The notes beneath the pieces are model-generated. The model was not told where the DNA came from, made no database searches, and saw only the letters and a program-made list of their open reading frames with translations. This document shows, in pieces, positions 16,364 through 25,436 of a DNA stretch of 64,000 bases; within the stretch, counting starts at the first letter, position 1, and every line of letters starts with the position of its first letter. The translations under genes were made by a program, and so were the position numbers. The DNA lies in NCBI GenBank assembly GCA_016756695.1, contig CP066701.1, positions 232,001-296,000 on the forward strand, in the 5' to 3' direction. This DNA is from Heyndrickxia sporothermodurans. Lineage in GTDB: Bacteria; Bacillota; Bacilli; Bacillales; Bacillaceae_C.

Positions 16364-17272
16364 TTAATAGTCGTAATCTGATTCTTTCATATCCTCTACA
16401 ACTGATAATAAATAGCCATTTCCTACCGTTGAGAAGAAATCGTGATTCGTTGTTCCGGTAGATAATCCATTAATGACAATCGGATTCACGTCATCTGCTG
16501 TGTCAGGGAATAGTGGTGCTAATCCAAGATTCATTAAGGCTTTATTAGCATTATAGCGTAGGAAAACTTTTACATCTTCTGTCCAGCCTACTTGGTCATA
16601 TAAGGATTCTGTGTACTTCACTTCATTTTCATATAATTTATAAAGCAAAGAGTATGTCCATGATTTCATCGCTTCTTTTTCCGAATCTGTCAATTGCTCG
16701 AAACCAATTTTAAACTTATATCCAATATACGCTCCATGTGCTGATTCATCTCTAATAATTAACTTGATGACTTCCGCTACGTTGATTAATTTTGCTCTAC
16801 CTAAATATACACTGGCTACTTTCTTCTCTAACGGAGTACCGCTCTGATATATTTCATCAATGATACGCGCTTTCGTTTGAAGAAAATCATCTTCTCTCGC
16901 CCATCTAAAAATATCTTCAATTTCTTTTTTCGTATTGAGTGTGCTGAAAATCGATGAATAGCTTCGCGCATGCTCGGATTCCATAAATTGAATATTATTG
17001 AGTACTGCGATTTCGTGCTGTGTTTTTGCATCCTTCCGCAATGCATCAATGCCATTCTCCGATTGGAGTGTATCCAGCATTGTTAGCCCGCCAAATACCT
17101 TTTCTACCAATCGTTTCTCAGGATCAGGAAGCTTCGTCCAGTCAGATTTATCTTTAGACACAGGCATACGTGTCGAAAGCCAGAATTGTTCTGTTAATTT
17201 CTCATACGTCATTTTATCCATAATATCTTCAATATTATTCCAATTTATTGCATCATAATAGTTCCATTCCAT
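16364..17272 (-). CDS. nrdF: Class Ib ribonucleotide reductase small subunit, with internal loss of a metal-ligand segment
   Basis: The 302-residue protein is clearly Nrd[12 protein letters not shown] (Asp67), [17 protein letters not shown] (Glu98, His101, Tyr105), [16 protein letters not shown] and [14 protein letters not shown]. The canonical protein has ...ASVxLESFLFYSGF... with the bridging Glu158, then 34 residues later Glu192 and His195. Here ASVYL is followed directly by [23 protein letters not shown], and the Glu and His fall at 176 and 179, 16 residues early. So the part starting at Glu158 is missing while the frame stays open. It lies 18 bases downstream of nrdE. Either the subunit is inactive, or it works in an unusual way, or the sequence is in error; the loss is not at a homopolymer. 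Confidence 0.9.
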   Translation of the reverse strand: MEWNYYDAINWNNIEDIMDKMTYEKLTEQFWLSTRMPVSKDKSDWTKLPDPEKRLVEKVFGGLTMLDTLQSENGIDALRKDAKTQHEIAVLNNIQFMESEHARSYSSIFSTLNTKKEIEDIFRWAREDDFLQTKARIIDEIYQSGTPLEKKVASVYLGRAKLINVAEVIKLIIRDESAHGAYIGYKFKIGFEQLTDSEKEAMKSWTYSLLYKLYENEVKYTESLYDQVGWTEDVKVFLRYNANKALMNLGLAPLFPDTADDVNPIVINGLSTGTTNHDFFSTVGNGYLLSVVEDMKESDYDY

Positions 17273-17289
17273 CTAAAGTCTTCCCCCCC

Positions 17290-19476
17290 TTAAATACTGC
17301 AAGATTCACAATAGTTAGCTCCTACTTCAGTTCCATCATCTGTATACGTTCTGATGTAATAAACCGACTTAATGCCTTTTTTCCACGCATAATTTCTCAA
17401 GATATTCAAATCTCTTGTTGTTTTTTTCGTAGGATATTCGCTGTTAATTTTCCATTCATACATCCCAGCTGGTAATTCAGATCTCATAAACAACGTCATA
17501 CTTAAACCTTGATCGACATGCTTTTGTGCTGTTGCATAAGTATCAATCACTTTTCGTTGATCGATATCATAGGCAGACTCATAGTAAGGAAGTGTTTCAG
17601 TCGTTAAATATGGTGCTGGATAATACACTTTTCCACGCTTTCCTTCGGTGCGTTCCTCAATTCGTTGTGTAATCGGATGAATGGAGGCGGTTGCCTCGTT
17701 CACATATGAAATCGATCCTGTCGGCGCTGTTGCAAGCCGATAGGCATTATATATTCCATATTCCATGACTGATTCTTTTAATTGTTGCCAGTCCTTATGA
17801 TGTGGAATAAAAATATCTTTAAATAATTCTTTCACTTTTTCATGTTTAAATTCAAAATCCGGTTCGTTTAAATATTTGTCGAAATATTCACCTGTTGCAT
17901 ATTTCGATTTTTCAAACTCATAGAACGTTTTTCCCGTTTCGATTGAAATTGCATTACTTTCAACGAGTGTCCAATAGTTTAATAGCATAAAATAAATATC
18001 CGTAAATTCCAATGCTTCAGGAGATCCATAATAAATTTTATTTTTGGCTAAAAATCCGTGTAAATTCATTGCTCCTAGACCAACGGAATGGTACATGTCA
18101 TTCCCATTTTTTACTGATGGAACGACATCGATGCTCGAATGATCGGTTACATATGTTAAAGCACGAAGCATCGTGCGTACGGATTTTCCAAAGTCAGGTG
18201 AACTCATGAGATTGGTGACATTGGTTGAGCCTAAATTACAGCTGACATCATACCCTAACTGAGCGAAAGTTTGATCATTATTTATCATAGAATCCTTTTG
18301 CACCTGAAAAATTTCCGTACATAGATTAGACATGATGATCGTTCCATCAATCGGATTCGCTCGATTCACATTATCAATATTAATGATATATGGATAGCCG
18401 CTTTCATTTTGAAGATTGCTTATTTCTGTTTCTAAATCTCTCGCTTTGATTTTTGATTTACGAATATTAGGATTTTCAACCATCTTGTCATATTCTTTCG
18501 TAATGTCTATATATGCAAATGGTTTTCCGTAAACTTTTTCAACATCATGCGGTGAAAATAAATACATATAATCATTGTTTTTAATTAATTCATAGAATTT
18601 ATCCGGTACAATGAGGCCAAGTGATAATGTTTTGATCCGCACTTTCTCATCGGCATTTTCTTTTCGAACAGATAAGAAGTCGACGATGTCAGGGTGGAAG
18701 ATATTTAAATACACTACACCTGCACCATCTCTTGCTCCGCCTTGATTGGCATAGGAAAAGGCATCTTCAAACATTTTCATCACTGGTACTACCCCATCAG
18801 CAAGTCCATATACACCTCTGATTGGATCATTATTCGCACGAAGATTCGATAAACTAATTCCAACGCCTCCGCCTAATTTGGATAATTGCAAAGCAGAGTT
18901 GATGCTTCTACCAATCGAATTCATATCATCGGAAACCGTTAAGAGGAAACACGAAACCATTTCCCCCGCTCTTTTTTTACCAATATTTAAAAACGTAGGG
19001 GTTGCCGGTTGATAGCGCTGGTTGATTAATTCGTCTGCTAAGTCAAGTGCCAATTGTTCATTCCCATCGGCTAAAGCAAGTGCATTAAAGGCCAAGCGAT
19101 CTTCATATCTTTCTAAAAATCGATTCCCGTCATCGGTTTTCATTGCATATTGGGAATAAAACTTATAAGCACCCATGAATGAACGGAAACGAAATTTTTT
19201 ATTATAAATACTTTTAAATACTTTTTTGACAAACTTCCGATCGTATTTATCTAGAAAATCGGATTTAATATAATCATTTTCAATTAAATAATCCAACTTT
19301 TCGTCCAATGAATGAAAGAATACTGTATTCGGATTAACATATTCTAAAAAGTATGCTTTAACAGCTGCCTTATCTTTATCTAATTGGATTTTTCCATCTT
19401 TAGGCAAATTTAATAGATTGTTAAGCGTAAAATACGTATCCTCTTTGACCTTTTTACTTAATTCCGGTGCTAGCAA
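17290..19476 (-). CDS. nrdE: Class Ib ribonucleotide reductase large subunit
   Basis: The 728-residue catalytic subunit reduces ribonucleoside diphosphates. Visible are the N-terminal FTLNNLLNLPKDGKIQLDKDK segment, QPATPTFLNIGKKRAGEMVSCFLL with the first active-site Cys, LSKLGGGVGISLSNLR, the MSNLCTEIFQ active-site Cys/Glu loop, ATAPTGSISYVNEATASIHP and the C-terminal tail NYCESCSI with the two redox Cys that accept electrons from NrdH. It lacks the N-terminal ATP-cone, as usual for class Ib. The only plausible start is TTG 19476, preceded by GGAAGTG, and it overlaps the nrdI end by 23 bases. Confidence 0.95.
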   Translation of the reverse strand: MLAPELSKKVKEDTYFTLNNLLNLPKDGKIQLDKDKAAVKAYFLEYVNPNTVFFHSLDEKLDYLIENDYIKSDFLDKYDRKFVKKVFKSIYNKKFRFRSFMGAYKFYSQYAMKTDDGNRFLERYEDRLAFNALALADGNEQLALDLADELINQRYQPATPTFLNIGKKRAGEMVSCFLLTVSDDMNSIGRSINSALQLSKLGGGVGISLSNLRANNDPIRGVYGLADGVVPVMKMFEDAFSYANQGGARDGAGVVYLNIFHPDIVDFLSVRKENADEKVRIKTLSLGLIVPDKFYELIKNNDYMYLFSPHDVEKVYGKPFAYIDITKEYDKMVENPNIRKSKIKARDLETEISNLQNESGYPYIINIDNVNRANPIDGTIIMSNLCTEIFQVQKDSMINNDQTFAQLGYDVSCNLGSTNVTNLMSSPDFGKSVRTMLRALTYVTDHSSIDVVPSVKNGNDMYHSVGLGAMNLHGFLAKNKIYYGSPEALEFTDIYFMLLNYWTLVESNAISIETGKTFYEFEKSKYATGEYFDKYLNEPDFEFKHEKVKELFKDIFIPHHKDWQQLKESVMEYGIYNAYRLATAPTGSISYVNEATASIHPITQRIEERTEGKRGKVYYPAPYLTTETLPYYESAYDIDQRKVIDTYATAQKHVDQGLSMTLFMRSELPAGMYEWKINSEYPTKKTTRDLNILRNYAWKKGIKSVYYIRTYTDDGTEVGANYCESCSI

Positions 19477-19834
19477 GTCGCTTCACTTCCTTCTTAAAAT
19501 AAATAACATCTTCATCTGTTCCGCTAAATTCAAATGTAAAGAGTAATGGTTTATCATATTTTTGGGCTAAATCCCGTGCGTTAAAGCAATAATTATGATC
19601 AAAATTCAAATTACCGCTGCCAACAAAGCCAACTAAATAGTCGAGGTTATTTTTATAGTTAAGAAATGAACTAACGATATCTGTAATTTCATCATCATAG
19701 GATGGGGCAATTAAAACAAATGATTCATGAACCTCAAAAAGAGGATCCGAGTAGTTGATTTCAACAGATTCCAGCCCGGTCCTCTTTACAAAGCTCCTAA
19801 CATTCCCAGTTAAGGAAAGATAAGCAATTAACAT
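19454..19834 (-). CDS. nrdI: NrdI flavodoxin-like protein
   Basis: The 126-residue flavoprotein has LIAYLSLTGNVRSFVKR (phosphate-binding loop for FMN), VLIAPSYDDE and GFVGSGNLNFDHNYCFNA, all typical of NrdI. NrdI supplies the oxidant that builds the dimanganese-tyrosyl cofactor in NrdF. It overlaps nrdH (7 bases) and nrdE (23 bases), so the three are translationally coupled. Its presence makes the damaged metal site in the adjacent NrdF more striking. Confidence 0.95.
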   Translation of the reverse strand: MLIAYLSLTGNVRSFVKRTGLESVEINYSDPLFEVHESFVLIAPSYDDEITDIVSSFLNYKNNLDYLVGFVGSGNLNFDHNYCFNARDLAQKYDKPLLFTFEFSGTDEDVIYFKKEVKRLASTGIK

Positions 19835-20067
19835 TTAACAGCTATTGCTTTCAATTTATCCGGCTGAAAACCGGTAAATGGTTCTTGCCCCTCTACTATC
19901 ACTACTGGCATCTGACGTAAATTTAATGTATTTACAACGTAATCAAAAGCATTTTCATCTTCTTCTACATTGAATGTTTCAAACTCAATTCCTTCCCCAT
20001 TTAAGACAACCTTTGTCATATCACATTGAGGACAACCATTTTTCGTATACACTGTTACTTTCGACAT
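19828..20067 (-). CDS. nrdH: NrdH glutaredoxin-like redox protein
   Basis: The 79-residue protein MSKVTVYTKNGCPQCDMTKVVL has the CPQC redox site and the later QMPVVIVEG cis-Pro region and GFQPDKL, typical of NrdH. It reduces the NrdE tail and is itself reduced by thioredoxin reductase. It is the first gene of the operon. In its upstream region (20068-20337) I do not see a convincing NrdR box. Confidence 0.95.
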   Translation of the reverse strand: MSKVTVYTKNGCPQCDMTKVVLNGEGIEFETFNVEEDENAFDYVVNTLNLRQMPVVIVEGQEPFTGFQPDKLKAIAVKC

Positions 20068-20424
20068 TTTATTACCGCCTATCTACATTTTTTTCGTCTA
20101 TTAATATCTGATTATAGCAAGTTATGACGAGAATTTCATCCCATGAAGCTGCTAATTATTTTTTTGCAGAAATAGAAAGAAATACACTTGACAAGGGATT
20201 TTTAAGAGGAAATAAAACAAAAGTGGAATACTGCTAGTGCTAGAGGGGGATGGGGGAAATCTTTAATAACTTTTTTGTCACTCTCAACTCCAAAACTTTC
20301 GTTAAGAAAAAAATATTTTGAGAAAATTATTTTTTGTGACAAGCGATTACAGGAAAAAAACTTTTCAAAGGACCTGTAATCGTCTTGTCTATTAAACCAC
20401 GTGATAGTTCTTTACCTCTTAAGA
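20068..20424. other. Intergenic region between the nrd operon and the MscS gene
   Basis: It carries the nrdH upstream region and, at 20338-20389, a strong hairpin. No coding frame is convincing. The nrd promoter should lie here, on the minus strand, but no clear -35/-10 pair stands out. Confidence 0.4.
20338..20389 (-). terminator. Long hairpin downstream of the MscS gene
   Basis: GACAAGCGATTACAGG and CCTGTAATCGTCTTGTC pair over 16 bases with one bulged base around a 19-base loop. It lies 36 bases after the mscS-type stop, so it probably terminates that gene. Confidence 0.6.
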
Positions 20425-21444
20425 TTATTTGCTCACCATTTCCAATTTATTTTCATAAAATTGCTTATTTATTCTAAAGTTTATGTTACTTTTTATAATT
20501 GCAAGCTGATTAGGATCAGATATCATGATTGATAGTTCAAATTGAAGATTGTTAGCCCCAAAGCCAACAAAATTCACAAATGGTTCCGGATCCAATAAAA
20601 CGGCCGGTGAGACTAAGCTTTCCTCTCTCGCAATCTCCATAAGTGATTCTCTTACTTTTTCTGCATCTGTTCCAATATCAACAGTAAAGGGTATCGATAT
20701 TCGCAGTCTAGGATCACTAAACGAACGGTTAACAACCTTTTCTCCTAAAAAGTAGGAATTCGGAACAATAATATGTTCATTGTTAACTGTTTTAATGATC
20801 GTCGCCCGCATATTAATTTTTTCCACGTCGCCAATAATGTCATCAATAAGAACGCGATCCCCGACTTTTATTGGACGTTCAAACAGAATAATCACACCAG
20901 AAATAAAGTTGGATGCAATGTTTTGCAGTCCAAACCCAATTCCGACACTGATGATGCCAGCAAACATCGTTAATGCACTAAGATTGATCCCCACTGTCGT
21001 TAAGCTGATAATAATCGCAATAATCATAATGGAATAATGTACAACTCGGTCAAATGTATATCTCGTGCCTTTATCTAAGTGGTATCGATTGTATATCCCA
21101 GGCAATAAAACATTCGTTGAAATTTTTGAAAGTCGACTGGCTAAAGAAATAATTAAAACAGCCACAATAATTAGAAATAGCGTTATATCCACCTTGCCGA
21201 ATTTAAATATCTTGGCAAACATCCATTTTGCTTTTGAAAAATATAGAAGCAAAAAGACCAGGGTTCCATAAAAAGTAAACCAATTTACGATGCTTCTCAA
21301 CGCAGCATGACGTTTGGGAAGCTTTTTGAGAATCGTAAGAAGAATCCATCGCAATATCAACATTCCAATTACAACAGCTGCAATGATGATTATGCTCATA
21401 TAATTAAAAGAATGAATCCAATTTTTTAATGTTTGAATATCCAT
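20425..21444 (-). CDS. MscS-family mechanosensitive ion channel
   Basis: The 339-residue membrane protein has four predicted helices before the conserved pore helix and beta domain: GFGLQNIASNFISGVIILFERPIKVGDRVLI is the MscS signature (pore helix running into the cytoplasmic domain), followed by RATIIKTVNNEHIIVPNSYFL. It would release solutes on hypo-osmotic shock. The gene stands alone. Small-channel size suggests the YkuT/YbdG-like group rather than canonical MscS, but this is not certain. Confidence 0.9.
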   Translation of the reverse strand: MDIQTLKNWIHSFNYMSIIIIAAVVIGMLILRWILLTILKKLPKRHAALRSIVNWFTFYGTLVFLLLYFSKAKWMFAKIFKFGKVDITLFLIIVAVLIISLASRLSKISTNVLLPGIYNRYHLDKGTRYTFDRVVHYSIMIIAIIISLTTVGINLSALTMFAGIISVGIGFGLQNIASNFISGVIILFERPIKVGDRVLIDDIIGDVEKINMRATIIKTVNNEHIIVPNSYFLGEKVVNRSFSDPRLRISIPFTVDIGTDAEKVRESLMEIAREESLVSPAVLLDPEPFVNFVGFGANNLQFELSIMISDPNQLAIIKSNINFRINKQFYENKLEMVSK

Positions 21445-21669
21445 GTTTTCACCTTCATTATTTAATGCAATTTTTTCTTTAGTAGATTAAAGAGCAAACT
21501 CCTTATATATTCTAGCAAATACATCCAAAAGAAGTATGGGTATAAAGTCCGTAAATAAAACTTAAAATCGTTAGCATTACAATTTAATTAGCAAGCTTGG
21601 GATTTTTCCAAAGAATTAAAGGAGAAGATGTACAAGTTCATTAGAACGCTAATTTTTGGGTTTGATAGA
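21445..21669. other. Upstream region of the MscS gene
   Basis: About 220 A/T-rich bases between the MscS start and repeat R2. No gene or clear structure is visible. Confidence 0.35.
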
Positions 21670-21880
21670 TAAGCGGAGAAATTTCCTTTATTTAAGAAAA
21701 AGCATTAAAAATACCTTAAATAGGCGGAAAAATTCCGACTATTAACTCAAAAAACGTGAAAATGAGTAATTTTTCTTTACTTAATCGGAAAAATTCCGCT
21801 TATTTCCCTCGAACCGAGCTCTATTCTGCTGTATAGCCGGAAAATTTCCGCTTATTTTGATGATCTTTGGTTGTTAAAAA
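21670..21880. repeat. Dispersed palindromic repeat, copy R2
   Basis: This aligns with R1 (12615-12835) along its whole length and has better-preserved palindromes, such as GGCGGAAAAATTCCGAC, TCGGAAAAATTCCGCTTA and CCGGAAAATTTCCGCTTA. It is noncoding. Confidence 0.75.
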
Positions 21881-21972
21881 AGGACTTAAGTAAAAAAATA
21901 GTATACCATAAAACCTTTTTGCAATTGTTACGTATATTTACTATCTAGTTTTTCAAAGAAAGGGTGAAAGCG

Positions 21973-22554
21973 ATGAAATCAAAGTCTATCAATCGATTGT
22001 TCACCTTAAATAATGTAAAGACCTTAGGGGAACGGATTGGCATGTTCTTTATGATCCTGTGCATAATACTTTTCATTTTGACGCTTATCATTTTTGGTAT
22101 TTCATTTTTCTTCAAAAATGATTGGATTGTTCATGAGATTATTCAGCTGATTAGTGGTGTTTGTTTCACATTTGTTTTCTGCTCGATCTTTATCACAATA
22201 ATTTTTATGACCCGCAATTGGATTTGGAAACTATTAGGTATTTTTATAACGATTGCTTTTTTCTATGCTGCCACTCAACTCATGGTAAATGTGAAAATGA
22301 TCTATAAAGATAAGGTCGCTTATGAAAACAAGCAATTTGAAAAGATCATTGGCATCCCGAAAGAGGTGGAGTATGATAACCCAGAGTCTGGACCGCGAGT
22401 GGTGTATGAAATTATGTTTGAAGATGTAACCATTCAAGCTACCCATCTATGGATACGCCAAGATTATTTTGAAAAAAATATGAAAGGGAAAAGACTGGAA
22501 GTTTTCTATTTACCGAATAGTCGTTATGCGATGGATGTCCGTGTGGCTGAGTAA
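21973..22554 (+). CDS. Membrane protein of unknown function with C-terminal DUF3592-like domain
   Basis: The 193-residue protein starts at ATG 21973 eight bases after GAAAGGG. Three hydrophobic helices (about residues 25-50, 60-85 and 87-105) are followed by a soluble part with PKEVEYDNPESGPRVVYEIMFEDVTIQATHLW and GKRLEVFYLPNSRYAMDVR, which resembles the small beta domain of DUF3592 proteins. The call is weak. It is flanked by noncoding DNA and appears to be monocistronic. Confidence 0.6.
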   Translation: MKSKSINRLFTLNNVKTLGERIGMFFMILCIILFILTLIIFGISFFFKNDWIVHEIIQLISGVCFTFVFCSIFITIIFMTRNWIWKLLGIFITIAFFYAATQLMVNVKMIYKDKVAYENKQFEKIIGIPKEVEYDNPESGPRVVYEIMFEDVTIQATHLWIRQDYFEKNMKGKRLEVFYLPNSRYAMDVRVAE

Positions 22555-22796
22555 TGAAGAGTGACGGGTGTTTTGTGCCATTCTCCGTATAGATCTTGTT
22601 CATGATTACTCTTTGAACTCATCTCTCACTGCAAAATGGAAGAAAAGACTACTAAACAGAAACTGATGAGTGGCCTGTTTTTTAGGATCCAACATACAAT
22701 AATCCATCCACACTCATCTTAAACAGCTTCTAATTTTCATTGACTAGTAGAACCGTTCTCATCATATTCTTATAAAAAAGAAAGGATGGGAATGAG

Positions 22797-24209
22797 TTGA
22801 TCAAAGTAAAGGTTCGTTTACGGCCCATTGTTAGTAAGATTAATTTGCCCACTGTTATGAAAACGACTATACTTCCAGGTGATTCAATTGAACGATTATT
22901 TATTACGACCCAGGTAGGAGAGATTTTTTACATAGGGAACGGCGATGTTAGGACTTTTTTAGATATTCGCCATCGAGTCATTAAACTAGGATCCTCTGAA
23001 CCTGGTGTTTCCGGTCGGGGATATGATGAACGGGGATTGCTGGGGCTTGCGTTTCATCCACATTTTTATTATAACGGGTTGTTTTATCTTCATTATTCAG
23101 TAGCTGGAACACAAGGTCCGGGTGCTCTTCCTAAACCCTTTAAGCCTGACCCGTGTGATCCAAGTACGTTAAACCTAAAGTGGAAAAATAGAGAGACATT
23201 ATATGATCATATTGATACGGTTGAAGAATGGATTTTACAATCAAATGGTCAACCTCAAAAACGAAGGACATTATTGAACTTAAGAAGACCATTTTTTAAC
23301 CATAATGGTGTTAACAGCTTAAACTTTTCACCTGAAACAGGAAAACTTGTTTTTACAACCGGGGATGGTGGAGCAGGCTATGATCCATTTAATTTAAGTC
23401 AGGATGATATGGAGATATTCGGCAAAATCATCGAAATCGATGTAGACAAGAATACGTCTATCCTTAATCCCCCCGTCGTCACACGTTTTAATGAGCTGCC
23501 AGTACCCATTCAAGAAACACTTACGGTAATCGCCAAAGGGGTTCGCAATATACCAGGTATAGCATTTCAAAGGTTTGGCCATCAGTATATTAAATATGTG
23601 GGAAATGTCGGACAGGATTTAGTAGAATCAATTTTTTCCTTCGTTCATTATAAATCTATACCGGTTACTCACCTCATTGAAGCTTCTTTAATGAAAGCGA
23701 CTTCTGTCGATGAGGGGCTTATAAACCTCGGATGGCGGGGGTGGGAAGGTTCTTTACCTACTTCGACGATAAAAGATTGCTCAGCGGACCCGACTTTGAA
23801 AGAGAAAACCATCGCTCATTATAATGAAGCAATAAAAACCTCAGTGAGTCGTCTTCAACCTTTAACTAGTTATTTTCATAAAGATCCTCGCCCCGATAAG
23901 TTTGGCGGAACTGCCCTAACAGGGGTCCAGCCGTATATGGGAAATGGCATCCCCCATTTAACAGGAAGCGTAGTGTTTACTGATCTTGCCCGAGTTGAAG
24001 AATCGCGGCCACCTGTACGCGGGGTTTTAGCCTATACCTGAGGAAATGATTTTAGTGTTATTGAAACCGATTATAACTTTGGTTCGCAATCAGCATATTA
24101 TGTTAGTTTGGGAACGAATATGGATCAAACGAGACTCTATTTAGGTGTATATGGATCTATGAAAGTGACGGATTTAAACCAAGGTAGGGTTATGGAGATT
24201 GTTTTGTGA
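22797..24209 (+). pseudogene. Glucose/sorbosone dehydrogenase-like (PQQ-type beta-propeller) protein with in-frame TGA
   Basis: Reading from 22797 (TTG behind AAGGATGGGAATGAG) gives 414 residues with LPTVMKTTILPGDSIERLFITTQVGEIFYI, GLLGLAFHPHFYYNGLFYLHYS, FNHNGVNSLNFSPETGKLVFTTGDGG and NLGWRGWEG, features of the GSDH beta-propeller family. A TGA at 24039-24041 closes the frame, but the same frame continues for 55 codons with NDFSVIETDYNFGSQ, LYLGVYGSMKVTDLNQGRVMEIVL, the normal family ending. One base change from a sense codon explains it. No signal peptide is seen, so the protein would be cytoplasmic as read. Function as a dehydrogenase is not proven. Confidence 0.75.
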
Positions 24210-24274
24210 TTTATAACAATGGAATTCGTTTTTTTTGCTCGATAAATTTGGATTTAACTGAATCGAATTAAAAA

Positions 24275-24312
24275 ACACCCACAAAGATTGATTGTTCAAC
24301 ATTTGCGGGTGT
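24275..24312. terminator. Hairpin between the dehydrogenase-like gene and VOC gene
   Basis: ACACCCACAAA and TTTGCGGGTGT form an 11-bp stem with one mismatch; A-run on the left and T-rich DNA on the right suit bidirectional termination of the convergent genes. Confidence 0.7.
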
Positions 24313-24341
24313 CTTTCAATTATATTTGTAATTATAGAATT

Positions 24342-24742
24342 CTACTTCGCATTCTCATCCGGTTGATGGATGCCAAAGATATTTCCTTCCGTATCAATAT
24401 AATAGCCCTGCCCTGCCCTGCCATTCCAGGTAGCGCATACTTTGGCAATGCCACTTTACCACCATTACTCATAATTTTCGCTTCAGTAGCATCGTAATCC
24501 TCCACTCCCATTGTACATGCAAAACCATTTAAAGGCTGATTCGCTTCTGGAGGAGGACTCTGACGTTTCATCAAAGCTCCGTTAATGCCAAGCTCACTAT
24601 CTTCACCAGTCACAGCCCCGAAATAAGGCATTCCTGCATACTCGCTCCAATCTTCAAACCTCCAGCCAAAAACCTCTCCATAAAACTTTTTCGCCCGTTC
24701 CATATCATCCACATGAATTTCGAAATGAACTAGTCTTCCCAT
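24342..24742 (-). pseudogene. VOC (glyoxalase/bleomycin-resistance) family gene broken by a 5-bp repeat expansion
   Basis: ATG 24742 follows AGGAGGAG. The protein MGRLVHFEIHVDDMERAKKFYGEVFGWRFEDW is a VOC-fold subunit (about 115 good residues). Near its end the minus strand has CAGGG three times in tandem. With three copies the frame leaves the family (GQGRAIILIRKEI...); with two copies it reads GMAGQGYYIDTEGNIFGIHQPDENAK and a stop at 24342, the normal ending of this family. So one 5-bp unit was gained. The out-of-frame product would end at 24332. The role of the intact form is unknown. Confidence 0.8.
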
Positions 24743-24766
24743 AACACTCCTCCTATTTTTCATCAA

Positions 24767-25243
24767 AATTTGGTTTACTAAGTATATATTTCTACATTAA
24801 TAATGGGTAATCCTTCAAAATGAATATTTAAGGCACCCACCATTTCTACGAGTATATCCTGCAGTTGTAGCTAGCATTCATTACATTCCGGGATATTCCC
24901 TCTAAAAACAACTCAAAATGTATTTCAACATTTCACATGGAAAGATATATACTTTTAGCTTTACTTAATATTTTCCACAACAAAGTATTTGCAACATTAC
25001 TTAGCTTGGTTCCGTTACATTAATAGCAAGAATTACGAGAATACGGCATCGAATAGGAGGAATATGTTGGTAAAATCGTGCCTGTTTACTGTGACCGACA
25101 CGAACACCAAACTTCGGCTTTCTGCTCATCCTTGTTAAGATAACGGTCAGGATGCCTTCCTTGCTTTTGTTACATAGGAAGGGAATATTATCCTCAATGG
25201 CGAATGTTGTTTTATATAAATTTGTTACGGAGCTGATATTAAA
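24767..25243. other. Intergenic region without a supported gene
   Basis: About 480 bases. A short frame begins at an AGGAGGAATATG near 25061-25072 but gives only 24 residues. An open minus-strand frame (25001-25252) has no homology I recognise and no ribosome-binding site. It may be eroded gene sequence. Confidence 0.35.
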
Positions 25244-25300
25244 ATGAATCATAAAATTGCTGACTTACATATTCACTCTTTATTTTCCGATGGAACGATG
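25244..25300 (+). pseudogene. 5' stub of a PHP-domain gene cut by the IS21-family element
   Basis: ATG 25244 with GGAG upstream encodes MNHKIADLHIHSLFSDGTM, the classic DLHxHSxxSDG start of PHP-domain proteins. The frame is cut at 25301 by the insertion sequence end. No continuation is found at the other end of the element, so the rest of the gene has been lost. Confidence 0.7.
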
Positions 25301-25436
25301 TGTATGGCAAAATAAAAGTGCAGAGTTATGAAAAGTAAAAGTACATAACGTTGCACTTTATTTTTATACAAAAAAAAGACTTGCCAGCCATCCAATATTT
25401 CTCTACTGTAATTGTGTCGAAGCAATACAGTGGAGG

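Noticed and set aside
16364..17272. NrdF as a known metal-free class Ie subunit
   Set aside because: In that class three carboxylate ligands are replaced (for example by Val, Pro, Lys). Here the remaining ligands are canonical and one segment is deleted.
20068..20337. NrdR boxes before nrdH
   Set aside because: I could not find a pair of sites close to the ACACwAyATmTwGkGT consensus.
22797..24209. TGA read as selenocysteine in the dehydrogenase-like gene
   Set aside because: The family does not use selenocysteine, there is no sign of a SECIS element and one base change explains the stop.
25001..25252. 83-residue open frame on the minus strand before the IS21 element
   Set aside because: No recognisable family and no ribosome-binding site, and it overlaps the start of the PHP stub on the other strand.
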